A stretch of 64,000 nucleotides of DNA, taken from assembly GCA_032718865.1 (NCBI GenBank), contig JALUTQ010000038.1, positions 62,001-126,000 of the forward strand, read 5' to 3'. Below the pieces are notes generated by a model, which had not been told where the DNA came from, searched no databases, and saw only the letters and a list, made by a program, of their open reading frames with translations. The position numbers and the translations under genes were made by a program. Source of the DNA: Tilletia caries (taxonomy: Eukaryota > Basidiomycota > Exobasidiomycetes > Tilletiales > Tilletiaceae). Shown piece after piece: positions 24,128-33,600 of the stretch; positions within the stretch are counted from its first letter, which is position 1, and the number at the start of each line of letters is the position of its first letter.

Positions 24128-24364
24128 TGTCAGAATCGGTGCCGCGTTCCAACATGGAAATCCTGCCACTGATCGAGGATGATCATCAGCAGAGCCTTCC
24201 CTTCACCCTCCTTTGTCTCGTGTGCCTGTAGACGTAGAACAATCATCGTCAATCCCACACTCACTGTTATCCCTCAAGTACAACGTACCCAGGGCTGATT
24301 GAGTAGGTGTTGCACGCATATCTGCTAGCAAGAAAAGCATAAGTCTTCAGACCGAAATCTGACA
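24128..24364 (+). repeat. 5' LTR of the copia element
   Basis: 237 bp, beginning TGTCAG and ending CTGACA, so the ends form a 6-bp inverted repeat with the usual TG...CA. It is directly preceded by the duplicated target GGATT. On its minus strand it carries the ATG at 24155 that is in frame with DAP1. Confidence 0.97.
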
Positions 24365-26133
24365 TGGTAGCTCCGCCTTCCGTGCACTCACCACAGATCC
24401 TCAACATGCCTCCCAAGCAAACCACCGAGGGACAACCCCCTGCCGGCGACGCCGCGTCCGGCTCCCCCACGCGCGCCTCGACCCAGCCGACGATGTCCGA
24501 TCTGGCGTTAATGCTCGAACGCATGGAGCTCAAGGTCGACGGTCTCCAAGAGACGCAGGCCGCTGCCGACGCGCGCATTGCGGGATTGGCGTCGAGGATC
24601 TCGACCGTCGAGCGTAGCCGCGACCAGCGCGCACCGAGCCCGGACACCCTCCGTCGCGACCAGGTCGAGTCGAGCACGGAGTTTGTTGCCGGCCGACAGC
24701 TTCCGGCACCGATTGCCCGCGTGCTGCCGCCGCACCTCACGTCGGTACTGCAGCCGATTGCCGAAGACAGCTTTGCCGATCAGAGCCTGTCGCAGCGGCT
24801 CATCGACCCCGGTGTTCCCGACAGCGACCGGATGCGCATCCTTGAGGAAGACTTCGAGGAACAGGCTGCTCGTGGCGGCCGCAAGGTCGAGAACGACGCT
24901 CTTTGGCGCGCAGCCTACGAGATCGTCCGTCGCGACAACCCGGGCGTCAACCGAGCGGAGCTCTTCCGCCTCGCTAAGGCCATGGTCGACGAGCAGTCTC
25001 TCAAGTTCGCGGCCACAGCTTCGCCACCCCCACGCAAGTTCGGCGCGGGCAGCGACAAGGAAGATCGGCTCATCAGTCTCTCCGGCCTCCAGCGCATCAC
25101 ACAGCTGGCCGAGGACACCTACGAGGCATGGTCGGACGACCTCTGGAGTTACCTCAGCTCCAACCCCAAGGCACGCGCGATGGTCTTCAACAACTGCAGC
25201 CTTGGTTACGATCGTCGCCTTGACGACGAGCTCGGAGGTCTGCTCGGCCTCACGGTCGACAACTACTACAAGAAGACGACAATCACCGTCCTCCGCAAGC
25301 AAGGGGAGACTCGTGGCACCGTCATCTTCGCGCAGCTCAAGGCCGATGTCAATCGGGACAGCGTGTCGCGTCGCAGTCTCCTTCGACAGAAGATGCTCGC
25401 CACGGTTCAGAAGTCGGCCGAAGGCATCCAGGAGTACGCCGAGCGGCACCGGACTCTCTTCGCGCAGCTCGGCAACATCGACGACACGCTCAACGAGCCC
25501 GAGAAGGTCGAGGCCTTTCTCAAGGGGCTCACCCCGGCGTTCTTCGGCCTGAAGGAGGCTCTCTACACTTCGCAGTTCACCTCTGGACGAGCGCTCACGC
25601 TCAACGAGACGGTCAACTTCATGATGACGATGGAGGAGAAGCGCACCTTGGGCGTCATGACCGCGCCTCCTCAGGTCCTTCCCCGATTCGGAGCGCGTCA
25701 AGCTGCTGTGGATGTGGATAAGGAAACCCCGACCACTCTCCAGCTCGAGCATCTCACCGAGGAAGAAGCACACGCTTTCGTTGCCCGTTTCAACAGCAAG
25801 TTCCGTCCCGGTTCGCGCCCTGGATTCGGTACTCGACTCGGCCCCCCATCCGGTCACCCACAGGAGGCCGATTGGTTTGCGGGGGAATGCAACTTCTGCC
25901 TAAACCCCGGGCACCGCGAAGCGCGATGCCGCATGCGCGCACGTCTTCTCGACGGCGCCGGGCCCGGCTCCAAGTACGACAAAGATGCCAAGCCGGCCGC
26001 TCATACTGCTTCCGGCGAGGACGTCATGGAGGAGGTTGACGCTCGCCTCGCGCAGCTATTTCCCCAAAACTATGGGAGTGAGAGTAAAGTTGAGGCTAGG
26101 GTTGGACAAGTTCTCTCGGGCAATCTGGAATAG
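24364..26133 (+). CDS. gag: Copia Gag polyprotein with CCHC zinc knuckle
   Basis: The open frame has 589 codons from the ATG at 24364, which is formed across the LTR boundary and overlaps the primer-binding site. The next in-frame ATG, at 24406 (MPPKQTTEGQ), is a more usual start. The N-terminal third is polar. The middle, around ITQLAEDTYEAWSDDLWSYL to the LFAQLGNIDDTL region, resembles the capsid-like core of copia Gag. A single CX2CX4HX4C zinc knuckle (CNFCLNPGHREARC) lies at residues about 509-522. The frame closes with TAG at 26131-26133. The next open stretch continues in the same frame, so Gag may be extended by stop-codon readthrough. Confidence 0.92.
   Translation: MVAPPSVHSPQILNMPPKQTTEGQPPAGDAASGSPTRASTQPTMSDLALMLERMELKVDGLQETQAAADARIAGLASRISTVERSRDQRAPSPDTLRRDQVESSTEFVAGRQLPAPIARVLPPHLTSVLQPIAEDSFADQSLSQRLIDPGVPDSDRMRILEEDFEEQAARGGRKVENDALWRAAYEIVRRDNPGVNRAELFRLAKAMVDEQSLKFAATASPPPRKFGAGSDKEDRLISLSGLQRITQLAEDTYEAWSDDLWSYLSSNPKARAMVFNNCSLGYDRRLDDELGGLLGLTVDNYYKKTTITVLRKQGETRGTVIFAQLKADVNRDSVSRRSLLRQKMLATVQKSAEGIQEYAERHRTLFAQLGNIDDTLNEPEKVEAFLKGLTPAFFGLKEALYTSQFTSGRALTLNETVNFMMTMEEKRTLGVMTAPPQVLPRFGARQAAVDVDKETPTTLQLEHLTEEEAHAFVARFNSKFRPGSRPGFGTRLGPPSGHPQEADWFAGECNFCLNPGHREARCRMRARLLDGAGPGSKYDKDAKPAAHTASGEDVMEEVDARLAQLFPQNYGSESKVEARVGQVLSGNLE
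24365..24375 (+). other. Primer-binding site
   Basis: Immediately after the LTR comes TGGTAGCTCCG. Its first seven bases equal the start of the Ty1 primer-binding site, which is complementary to the 3' end of initiator methionine tRNA. The tRNA itself is not in the window, so the match is a good guess only. Confidence 0.6.
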
Positions 26134-28284
26134 GAATTCGCGGCAGTGATGGATATCTCTCAGAGTCATCCAACATTGCCACCAGATATATTACAAAAAG
26201 GCGGCGTGACGTGCAAGTGTGATGGGCTGCTCTCATGCCATCTGCGTCACCCCGGGTACTGCAACGCTAGCGCGTCCCTCGCTGCTGGCTCCAGCAACGC
26301 AGAGCACGTTGGCCGGGAAACCGGACAGGGCCGCGCTACTATCGGGGTGAGTCCACCTCATCCACCCGTTGCTTGTCACGATAATGACTCCGCTCTGTTT
26401 GTTGCAGGCGCCGTGCTCCAAGCACAGCAGCACAGCATTCAAGAGAGGGAGTGCACGGTGGAAGAGCGGTGGATTCTCGACAGTGGCGCAACGCACCATA
26501 TGACTGCTTCGGCGTCATTCATGCGTGGCACTAAGAGGTCCGCCGCTGGGGTCATGGTGCGGGTTGCGGATGGAAAGAGCGTTCCAGCTACGCATGTAGC
26601 AGACGTGTCCGCCGTCCTCCGAGGCCAGGATCGAGCTCAGCACTGCGTCGCTCTTCTGAACAACGTTCTGCTCGTCCCCAGCCTCGACGCCAACCTGTTG
26701 TCCACCCACCAGCTCGCACGCCAAGGGTTCATCACCATCATCCTCCGCAACAGCACCGTGCTTGTCTCGCCGTCCGGTCTCGTCATCCAGGCGCAGATCG
26801 ATCCTTCCACGCAAGCAGCGTACTTCCTCATCCAGCCTGACCACTTCCAAGGTTCAGAGGAGGTACATGCGAACACGGCAAGTGTTTCGCAGCAGTCAGG
26901 AGACGGTGTGCCTGATCAGGCAACTATGGACCCAAGGGCGGAGCTTTGGCATAGGCGGACTGGTCATGCAGGATGGGCTAAGCTGAGGAAGTGGGTGGAG
27001 CTCGGCCTCCTGGTCGGCAAGGATGCACCGACCATGGCGAGCATCGGTAGTCACCTCAAGTGCGGACGAGTCTGCGACGTGTGCGTAACGGCAAACCAGA
27101 AGCATGCGCCGTACCCAGATCGTGCACCGTCCAGAGCCGATACACCGGGCAAGCTCGTGCATTGCGACTACATGGGCCCGTTCACCGGCCACCCCAGCTT
27201 TGCATGGATCCTGACGCTCGTCGATGACTGTACGCGCAAGACTTGGGCATTCTGCCTACCGGACCGTTCTGCCGAGACTCTCACGGCAACCCTCGACGCC
27301 TGGGCACAGCAAGTCGAGGTTACCATCAGCCAGCCCGTCGTGACCATAAAGACCGACAACGGGAAGGAGTTCGTGTCGGATGAGCTTCAAGCATGGGCAA
27401 AGGAGCGTGGCACGACGTGGACGTGGACGGCTCCGTACTCCTCGTCGCAGAATGGGGTGGCGGAGAGGCGCAACGGTCTCCTCGAGGAACGGATGCGTGC
27501 AATGCTCCGTGGTGCACGCCTCCCTTTCGGGTTCTGGCCTTATGCAGTCCAGTACGCGGCGTACGTGATCAATCGCACCCCCAGCACCAGTCTAGAAGGT
27601 CGAATCCCACAGGCGCTCTGGTCCGGCAAGCCCGTCGACATCACGGCACTTCGGACTTTCGGGTGCCTCTGCTGGACGCTCATTTATCCAGAGCAGCGCC
27701 AGGAAGGGAAGCTTTCGGCGCGGGGCCTTCGCGGGATCTTCTTAGGAGTAGGTGAAGAGCGGCGCGCTTGGTTGATCTTTCGCCCAGCATCTCCAAGCAA
27801 CTCGCTTCGATGGTCACGCTCGGTTGTATTTGATGAGAGCCGGACGTATGATCAGTCATTGGCGCTAGAAGAACCCAAGCCAGTACAGCCGCGCAATGAC
27901 GATCATGTGGAGATGCAGCTCATACCTCCAAAACAGCGTCAACGCGGTAAACGGCAAGTACCATCGTCGCAGCCATCAGATGCCGTGCTACCTACTGGAA
28001 CCCCCAGCGATGAGGACTTGCAGCTGCAGGAGTATAAGTTGGCGGGCGAGACTCAAACCCTCGAACCTCCCAGTTCTGTGCTCCCACGACCGGAAATCGA
28101 AGAGTACGTCTATGAGCTCGACCCCAGTCGCGCCCCCCCAATGCGGCAGATGGGATCCTTCCGCTCTGGGAACCGTTTGCGACGGATCCGGGCGGACCAC
28201 AGTCCGAGATCGACCTCGCCACGCGCATTCGCCAATTGGAGCGCGTATGGGATGGAGACTCGGCAACGCCGTCAACGATCATGA
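26134..28284 (+). CDS. pol: Copia protease-integrase frame (same frame as gag, after UAG)
   Basis: Counted from the codon after the gag TAG, the frame runs open to the TGA at 28282-28284; the first ATG is at 26149. It contains the retroviral-type aspartic protease site WILDSGATHH near 26470. The GAG-pre-integrase zinc region follows: LWHRRTGHAGW, then CGRVCDVC. The integrase core has HCDYMGPF, IKTDNGKEF and NGVAERRNGLLEERM, carrying the D, D, E catalytic residues. Its C-terminal part (AYVINRTPS, FGCLCW) is typical of copia. There is no reverse transcriptase in this frame. The stop overlaps the ATG of the next frame as ATGA. Confidence 0.93.
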   Translation, partial: EFAAVMDISQSHPTLPPDILQKGGVTCKCDGLLSCHLRHPGYCNASASLAAGSSNAEHVGRETGQGRATIGVSPPHPPVACHDNDSALFVAGAVLQAQQHSIQERECTVEERWILDSGATHHMTASASFMRGTKRSAAGVMVRVADGKSVPATHVADVSAVLRGQDRAQHCVALLNNVLLVPSLDANLLSTHQLARQGFITIILRNSTVLVSPSGLVIQAQIDPSTQAAYFLIQPDHFQGSEEVHANTASVSQQSGDGVPDQATMDPRAELWHRRTGHAGWAKLRKWVELGLLVGKDAPTMASIGSHLKCGRVCDVCVTANQKHAPYPDRAPSRADTPGKLVHCDYMGPFTGHPSFAWILTLVDDCTRKTWAFCLPDRSAETLTATLDAWAQQVEVTISQPVVTIKTDNGKEFVSDELQAWAKERGTTWTWTAPYSSSQNGVAERRNGLLEERMRAMLRGARLPFGFWPYAVQYAAYVINRTPSTSLEGRIPQALWSGKPVDITALRTFGCLCWTLIYPEQRQEGKLSARGLRGIFLGVGEERRAWLIFRPASPSNSLRWSRSVVFDESRTYDQSLALEEPKPVQPRNDDHVEMQLIPPKQRQRGKRQVPSSQPSDAVLPTGTPSDEDLQLQEYKLAGETQTLEPPSSVLPRPEIEEYVYELDPSRAPPMRQMGSFRSGNRLRRIRADHSPRSTSPRAFANWSAYGMETRQRRQRS

Positions 28285-30158
28285 ACCTCGATGACCTTGG
28301 TGCCCTGCTCGATGAACAGGAACAAGGACCTCCGCGCGCATCCACGCCTCCACCATCGCAGCAGCTCCGCCGGAGCTCGCGCATCCGTGCAGGGGCACGC
28401 ATGGCGCATGGACTCTCGGAGACATTCGATCGAGACGAGGCGGCATACGACGAGCGGCTGGCGGTAACTCAGCTGGTTCACGCAAGGTCCGCCATGTCCG
28501 TGCTCGGTATGGCTTTGCATTGGGCTTGCACCGCCGCAGCTCATGGGACTAGTGCAGACGGATCACCTCTTGAGCCCGTCAACCTCAAGCAGGCAAAGAA
28601 CCGACCGTCTGCTGAATGGGCTCAATGGAAACAGGCGATGGACGAGGAGGTTGCGTCGCTGACGGAGATGGGCACATGGGTATTGGTTGAGCCCCGATCA
28701 GGACACAACATCGTTGGATCTCGCTGGGTATACAAGCTCAAGCTGGATCGCGACGGCAATGCGGCGCGATACAAAGCGCGTTTAGTGGCTCAGGGCTTTA
28801 CGCAGCGGGAAGGGTCCGACTTCAAGGAGACATTTGCTCCGGTCGCCCGGCTTGTCACAGTGCGCCTGGTGATTTCTGTGGCGCTCGCCCTCGGGCTGCA
28901 CCTTGGATCGATCGACATCAAGACTGCCTACCTGAACGGCAAATTGCACGAGGAGGTTTACATGCAGCAACCACCGGAGTACGATGACGGAACGGGTCGC
29001 GTTTGCCTGCTCCGCCGTGCCATTTATGGCCTGAAACAAGCTGGACGCGCTTGGTTTGACACCTTGAAGGGCAAGCTGATCTCTGTGGGGTTCTCACAGG
29101 TGCAGAGTGAGCCCTGCCTGTTCGTTCGGTTCGGCGCCGGCGGACCAGTCATCCTCGCGGTGTATGTGGACGATATCGTCATCGCTGCGCGAGGAGCGGA
29201 AGGAGTCGCGAGGGTCAAGGCAGAATTCGGCTCGTGGTACAAGATCACAGACAACGGGGATCTCTCCTTCATTCTTGGCGTCAAGATTGACTACGACCCC
29301 GTTCGCCGCACGGCTCACCTCAGCCAGGGCGCATACATCGACGGGCTGCTTCGCAAGTATGGAATGGAGAAGGAGGATCCGGTGCCAACGCCGATGACGG
29401 AAGCGTCACGGCATCTAGGACGTAATCTGGCAGGCCAGGCGAGTCGGTCAGCAGTGCATGACTTCGCAGCCATGATTGGGAGCTTCCTGTGGGGCTCACA
29501 AGGGACCAGAGGGGACATCGCCTTCGCTGTCGGGCACCTCGCTCGGTTCATGAGCAACCCGGGTCCGGCGCATTTCCTCGCGGCAAAGAGGATACTTCGC
29601 TACCTGAGCGGCACTCGTGACTACGGTCTTAGCTACTCGGGCGGCAGCCAAGTTCCGATTGCAGGGTGGTCCGATTCCGATCACGGAACTGACCCCTCCA
29701 CGCGACGGAGTGTGTCTGGTTACTTCTTCCAGGTGTACGGCAACACCGTCTCGTGGCGCTCGCGGCTCCAGGCCACAGTGGCGATGTCTTCCACCGAGGC
29801 AGAGTACGTGGCATTGTCGGAAGCGGCCCGGGAGGCCAAGTGGCTCAGGTCAGTGCTGGGAGACCTCAGCATCAAGCTCAGCCGCGCCACGGACATCCTT
29901 ACCGACTCAAAGGGAGCGGAAGCGATTGCGCGCGACCCGGCGGATCATTCTAAAACCAAGCACATCGAGACGCATCACCATCTAGTTCGGCAAATGCAGG
30001 AACGCAAGGAGGTCTGCGTTGGACGGGTTCACACGGACTCTAACCCTGCAGACATGCTGACGAAGGCAGTTGCGCGGGAGAAGCTTGGAAGCTTGAGTGG
30101 GATCATCAAGCTGGGAAGAGGAGGATCTATTCGGGAGGGAGTGCAGTTCAAGAGTTGA
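28281..30158 (+). CDS. pol: Copia reverse transcriptase-RNase H frame
   Basis: The frame is open from at least 28236; the first ATG is at 28281-28283 and overlaps the TGA of the integrase frame. From that ATG (MNLDDLGALLDEQEQGPP) it codes for 625 residues. The reverse transcriptase (RVT_2) is evident: GSRWVYKLKLDRDGN, ARLVAQGFTQREG, FAPVARLVTVRLV, IDIKTAYLNGKLHEEVYMQQ and the catalytic YVDDIVIA. RNase H follows, with GWSDSDHG, SSTEAEYVALSEAAREAKWL and the final KHIETHHHLVRQ and NPADMLTKA. It lies in a -1 frame relative to the integrase frame. All core residues are present, so the enzyme looks functional. Confidence 0.95.
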   Translation: MNLDDLGALLDEQEQGPPRASTPPPSQQLRRSSRIRAGARMAHGLSETFDRDEAAYDERLAVTQLVHARSAMSVLGMALHWACTAAAHGTSADGSPLEPVNLKQAKNRPSAEWAQWKQAMDEEVASLTEMGTWVLVEPRSGHNIVGSRWVYKLKLDRDGNAARYKARLVAQGFTQREGSDFKETFAPVARLVTVRLVISVALALGLHLGSIDIKTAYLNGKLHEEVYMQQPPEYDDGTGRVCLLRRAIYGLKQAGRAWFDTLKGKLISVGFSQVQSEPCLFVRFGAGGPVILAVYVDDIVIAARGAEGVARVKAEFGSWYKITDNGDLSFILGVKIDYDPVRRTAHLSQGAYIDGLLRKYGMEKEDPVPTPMTEASRHLGRNLAGQASRSAVHDFAAMIGSFLWGSQGTRGDIAFAVGHLARFMSNPGPAHFLAAKRILRYLSGTRDYGLSYSGGSQVPIAGWSDSDHGTDPSTRRSVSGYFFQVYGNTVSWRSRLQATVAMSSTEAEYVALSEAAREAKWLRSVLGDLSIKLSRATDILTDSKGAEAIARDPADHSKTKHIETHHHLVRQMQERKEVCVGRVHTDSNPADMLTKAVAREKLGSLSGIIKLGRGGSIREGVQFKS

Positions 30159-30165
30159 ACGCGTC

Positions 30166-30174
30166 AGGAGGGAG
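30166..30174 (+). other. Polypurine tract
   Basis: The purine run AGGAGGGAG directly abuts the 3' LTR, the expected place for plus-strand priming. Confidence 0.7.
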
Positions 30175-30411
30175 TGTCAGAATCGGTGCCGCGTTCCAAC
30201 ATGGAAATCCTGCCACTGATCGAGGATGATCATCAGCAGAGCCTTCCCTTCACCCTCCTTTGTCTCGTGTGCCTGTAGACGTAGAACAATCATCGTCAAT
30301 CCCACACTCACTGTTATCCCTCAAGTACAACGTACCCAGGGCTGATTGAGTAGGTGTTGCACGCATATCTGCTAGCAAGAAAAGCATAAGTCTTCAGACC
30401 GAAATCTGACA
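30175..30411 (+). repeat. 3' LTR of the copia element
   Basis: 237 bp, TGTCAG to CTGACA, apparently identical to the 5' LTR. It is followed by the duplicated GGATT. It ends about 200 bp upstream of the ALG1 start and reads toward it. Confidence 0.97.
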
Positions 30412-30611
30412 GGATTGAGGATGCGGCGAGATGGACGGGGCCATGCTCGGAGCCTTTCGTCCAAAGCCCGGCCTCCACATGGACCCCACAACTTTCCCAC
30501 GCTCCCCATCCCTCCCATCCCTGACTCGCACACCTTCCGGGTTCCACGACATCGACAGCATCGACGACAGCAGCGACGACGACGACGACGACGACGACGA
30601 GGTGGCGCGCA

Positions 30612-33600
30612 ATGTTCATCCCCGCGCTGATCATCCTCTGCTCTCTCGGCGCCCTCTCCCTCTTCCCCCTCTTCCTCGTCGTCTGGGTCGCCCTCCACCG
30701 CTCCCGCACAACAACAAACCAACGCTCCCTCAAACGATCAGCAGCCGTCGTCGTCCTCGGCGATGTCGGACGCTCGCCTCGCATGTGCTACCATGCCCAG
30801 TCCCTCGCCAATGAGGGGTGGAAAGTTGGGCTGGTCGGGTATAACAACACTACGCTGCCGCCGCCGCTTCAACGGCCCAGTGTGCGACTACATGCGTTGA
30901 TTGAGCCGCCGGGCTGGTTCGCCAAGTTGCCCAAGGCGGCTTTTATCGTCGTCGCACCCCTCAAGATTGCGATCCAGAGCACATCCCTCTTCTGGGCACT
31001 CGCGGTCAATGTGCACCCACCACCGGAGCTCATCCTCGTCCAAACTCCACCAGCCTTACCGACGCTCTTCATCGTCCGTCTCGTCGCCTTCCTACTCCGC
31101 GCCCGCGTCATCATCGACTGGCACAACCTTGGCTACACGATCCTCGGACTTCGACTCGGGCCATCGCACCCGCTCGTTAAGCTGGCCGGTTGGTTGGAAC
31201 GCGTCACTGGTCGGACTGCGTTTGCCCATCTGTTCGTGACGCATGCTATGAAGCGCCATTTGGACGCGCAGTGGGGGCTCCAGGGGCACAAGGCCGTCCT
31301 GCATGATCGGCCCCCGGTCCATTTCCGTCGTGCGCAGACGCACGAGACACACACGCTCTTCAAGAGCCTGGCGCCGCGCATCAAGCCTGCCCTGGCCGAC
31401 TTCTGGCCGACATACACCCCGCCGCAATCAACCCCGTTCACGCGCGAAGCGAGCACAAAGGCTCAACAACCTTCCCTCCGCCCAGATCGACCCGTGCTCG
31501 CGGTCTCCTCCACCTCCTGGACCGCCGATGAAGACTTCGACATCCTCCTCGAAGCAGCGCGCAAATACGAGTTCCGCGCCCAACGGCTCGCCCAAGCTCG
31601 ATCCTCCATCTCTCAATTGGCTCAGGACGACTCTCACACCAACTCAGCCTCGAGCTCAAGCTCGCACCTACCTATCACACAGTCCACTCCGCAGCAGCAA
31701 CAGCAACAGCGGTTACCCAAACTTCTCATCATCGTCACGGGGAAGGGGCAGTTGCGGTCTCATTACGAGCGGTTGATCGCCATGGCCGAACAGGACGAGC
31801 GCTGGAAGTTCGTCCGCATTCGTACGGCTTGGCTGGAGGTCGAGGAATATCCTATTCTACTTGGTACGTGTGTCTTACCATCATTCCGTCACCAACCCCC
31901 TTTCCTTCACTGAACCTCATTTCCCCGTCCCACAGGCTCAGCAGACATCGGCATCTCCCTTCACTCCTCCTCCTCCGGCCTCGACCTGCCGATGAAAGTG
32001 GTCGACATGCTCGGGTGCGGCCTTCCCGTCCTCGCGCTCGACTTCCCCTGCCTGCCCGAACTCATCAGCGACGGCCGGAACGGGCTGGTGTTCAACTCGG
32101 CGGGTCAGTTGGCGGATCAGCTTGCGGAGGTTGCGTTCAGTGGGGCCGGGGCTGGGGCGGGAGTACGTGCGGGGGTTGGCTCTGCTGTTGCGGAGGAGGG
32201 CGCGGGAGCGGGGGCGGGGGAGGGGAGGAATTGGATGGTCAAGGCGATGGAGGAGGACGAGGCGTTGGCTTTTGGATGGGGCGACGAGCCGCCCGAAGCG
32301 ATCGTAGCAGCAGCCTCCCTCGCCGCCTCCGCACGCGCCGTGGGCAGCTCCAGCGTCCACCAAGACCGACTCGGCTCGCTAAAACTGAAGGGTGCAGCTG
32401 CTCATGGGCTACCCACGCATTCCTCCCCGAGCGGAACGAGCAGTCCGAGCGGGAGGGAGTCCGTCGAGTCTGGTCGGCCGTCGGTTAGTCTGGTGGGCAG
32501 TCCTGTCCTTGGCTCGGGCCACTCTGGCGCGCGGGCTTGGGACTTGAGTGGGACGGGTGCGAATCCCGAGGGGCACAAACGGAGTGCGCGGGCGAGGAAG
32601 GTGGCTACGTGGACGGGGAACTGGCGGCAAGTCGTTCGGCCTCTTCTTAATGCGTCTGAGGAAAGCGTGGGCGAGGGGAAGGAAGGACTGTTAAAGGGAG
32701 AAGGAGGGGGAGGAAGGGACGGGCCGAACGCGGAACGAACTCGTCGGAAATTGGAAAGGGCGAAGCGGAAGGGTAAAGGACTTTCGGTGCATCATCGGAA
32801 GGCCTTTTTCGGCGGGTCGAACGTACGGCAGGATGAAGATTATTTGTTGCATTACTCCGATAATGGTAGTGAGACCGACGACGACGACGAAGAGGAGGAG
32901 CAGGAGGAGAAGGAGAAGGAGACGGGGACGGGGACTGGGACGGCCATTGCTACTTCGGGCGGCACGGCAGGGGAAGGTCTGATCTCTCGCAAGCAGCGCA
33001 ACGCGACCACGACCACGCCCACAGCAACGGTGTCGAGCCCGACGGCGCTCGCAGCCATCTCCATCCGAAGTACCTCAACGCGCTCCTCCTCCCCGCCATC
33101 CCTATCCCTGTCGCCGACCACAGACCGAACAAGATCGGACCAACATCAACAACAACAGCAACATGGGTCCCACCTGGTCCCCTCCCATTCCTTCCCGCAC
33201 TCCCTCTCCTACTTCTCATCCCCTTCCTCACCCAACTCACCATCCTCTCCGCTCTCCTTCCCCGCGCTGCACTACCCCTCACCCGGCAATTCGACGAGCA
33301 GCAGCGAGCCATTAAGTCCGGCGTCGTCTTCGATCCATCATCAATATCATTCGAACGGGCTGCTGGCGAACCCGTCCTCTGTTCGGCGACTCTCGGCTGC
33401 TGGCGGTGGCGGTGGAGGGCTGAGTGCGGGCGGCGGTCACAGTCCCGGCACGTCCTCCTCGGATGCGGATAAGCGGTGGAGACGGCGACGGACGTACAGT
33501 GGCAGTTCGAGCTTGTACAACGGCGATGGGGACCGGGATCGGGATGAGGAGGACGGCGGTGGTGGTGGTGGAAGGAATCCGAGTGGGGTGAAGGTACAGG

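Larger units (their letters stand above)
24123..30416 (+). mobile_element. Complete Ty1/copia LTR retrotransposon with target-site duplication
   Basis: The element spans 24128-30411 and is flanked by the 5-bp duplication GGATT (24123-24127 and 30412-30416). Both LTRs are 237 bp, start TGTCAG and end CTGACA. By eye they are identical, which points to a recent insertion. Inside are gag with a zinc knuckle, then protease, integrase, reverse transcriptase and RNase H. Integrase before reverse transcriptase defines the copia order. It was inserted into what would otherwise be a divergent promoter of roughly 250 bp between DAP1 and ALG1. The three coding frames look intact apart from the frame arrangement described in the findings. 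Confidence 0.97.

Noticed and set aside
24508..25857. 449-codon open frame antisense to gag
   Set aside because: It mirrors the GC-rich codons of gag on the opposite strand, has no recognisable domain, and the sense strand carries an unmistakable zinc-knuckle Gag.
28236..28284. Canonical -1 slippery heptamer at the integrase/RT overlap
   Set aside because: No X XXY YYZ sequence is present in the integrase frame within the overlap, so frameshifting was not called as the mechanism.
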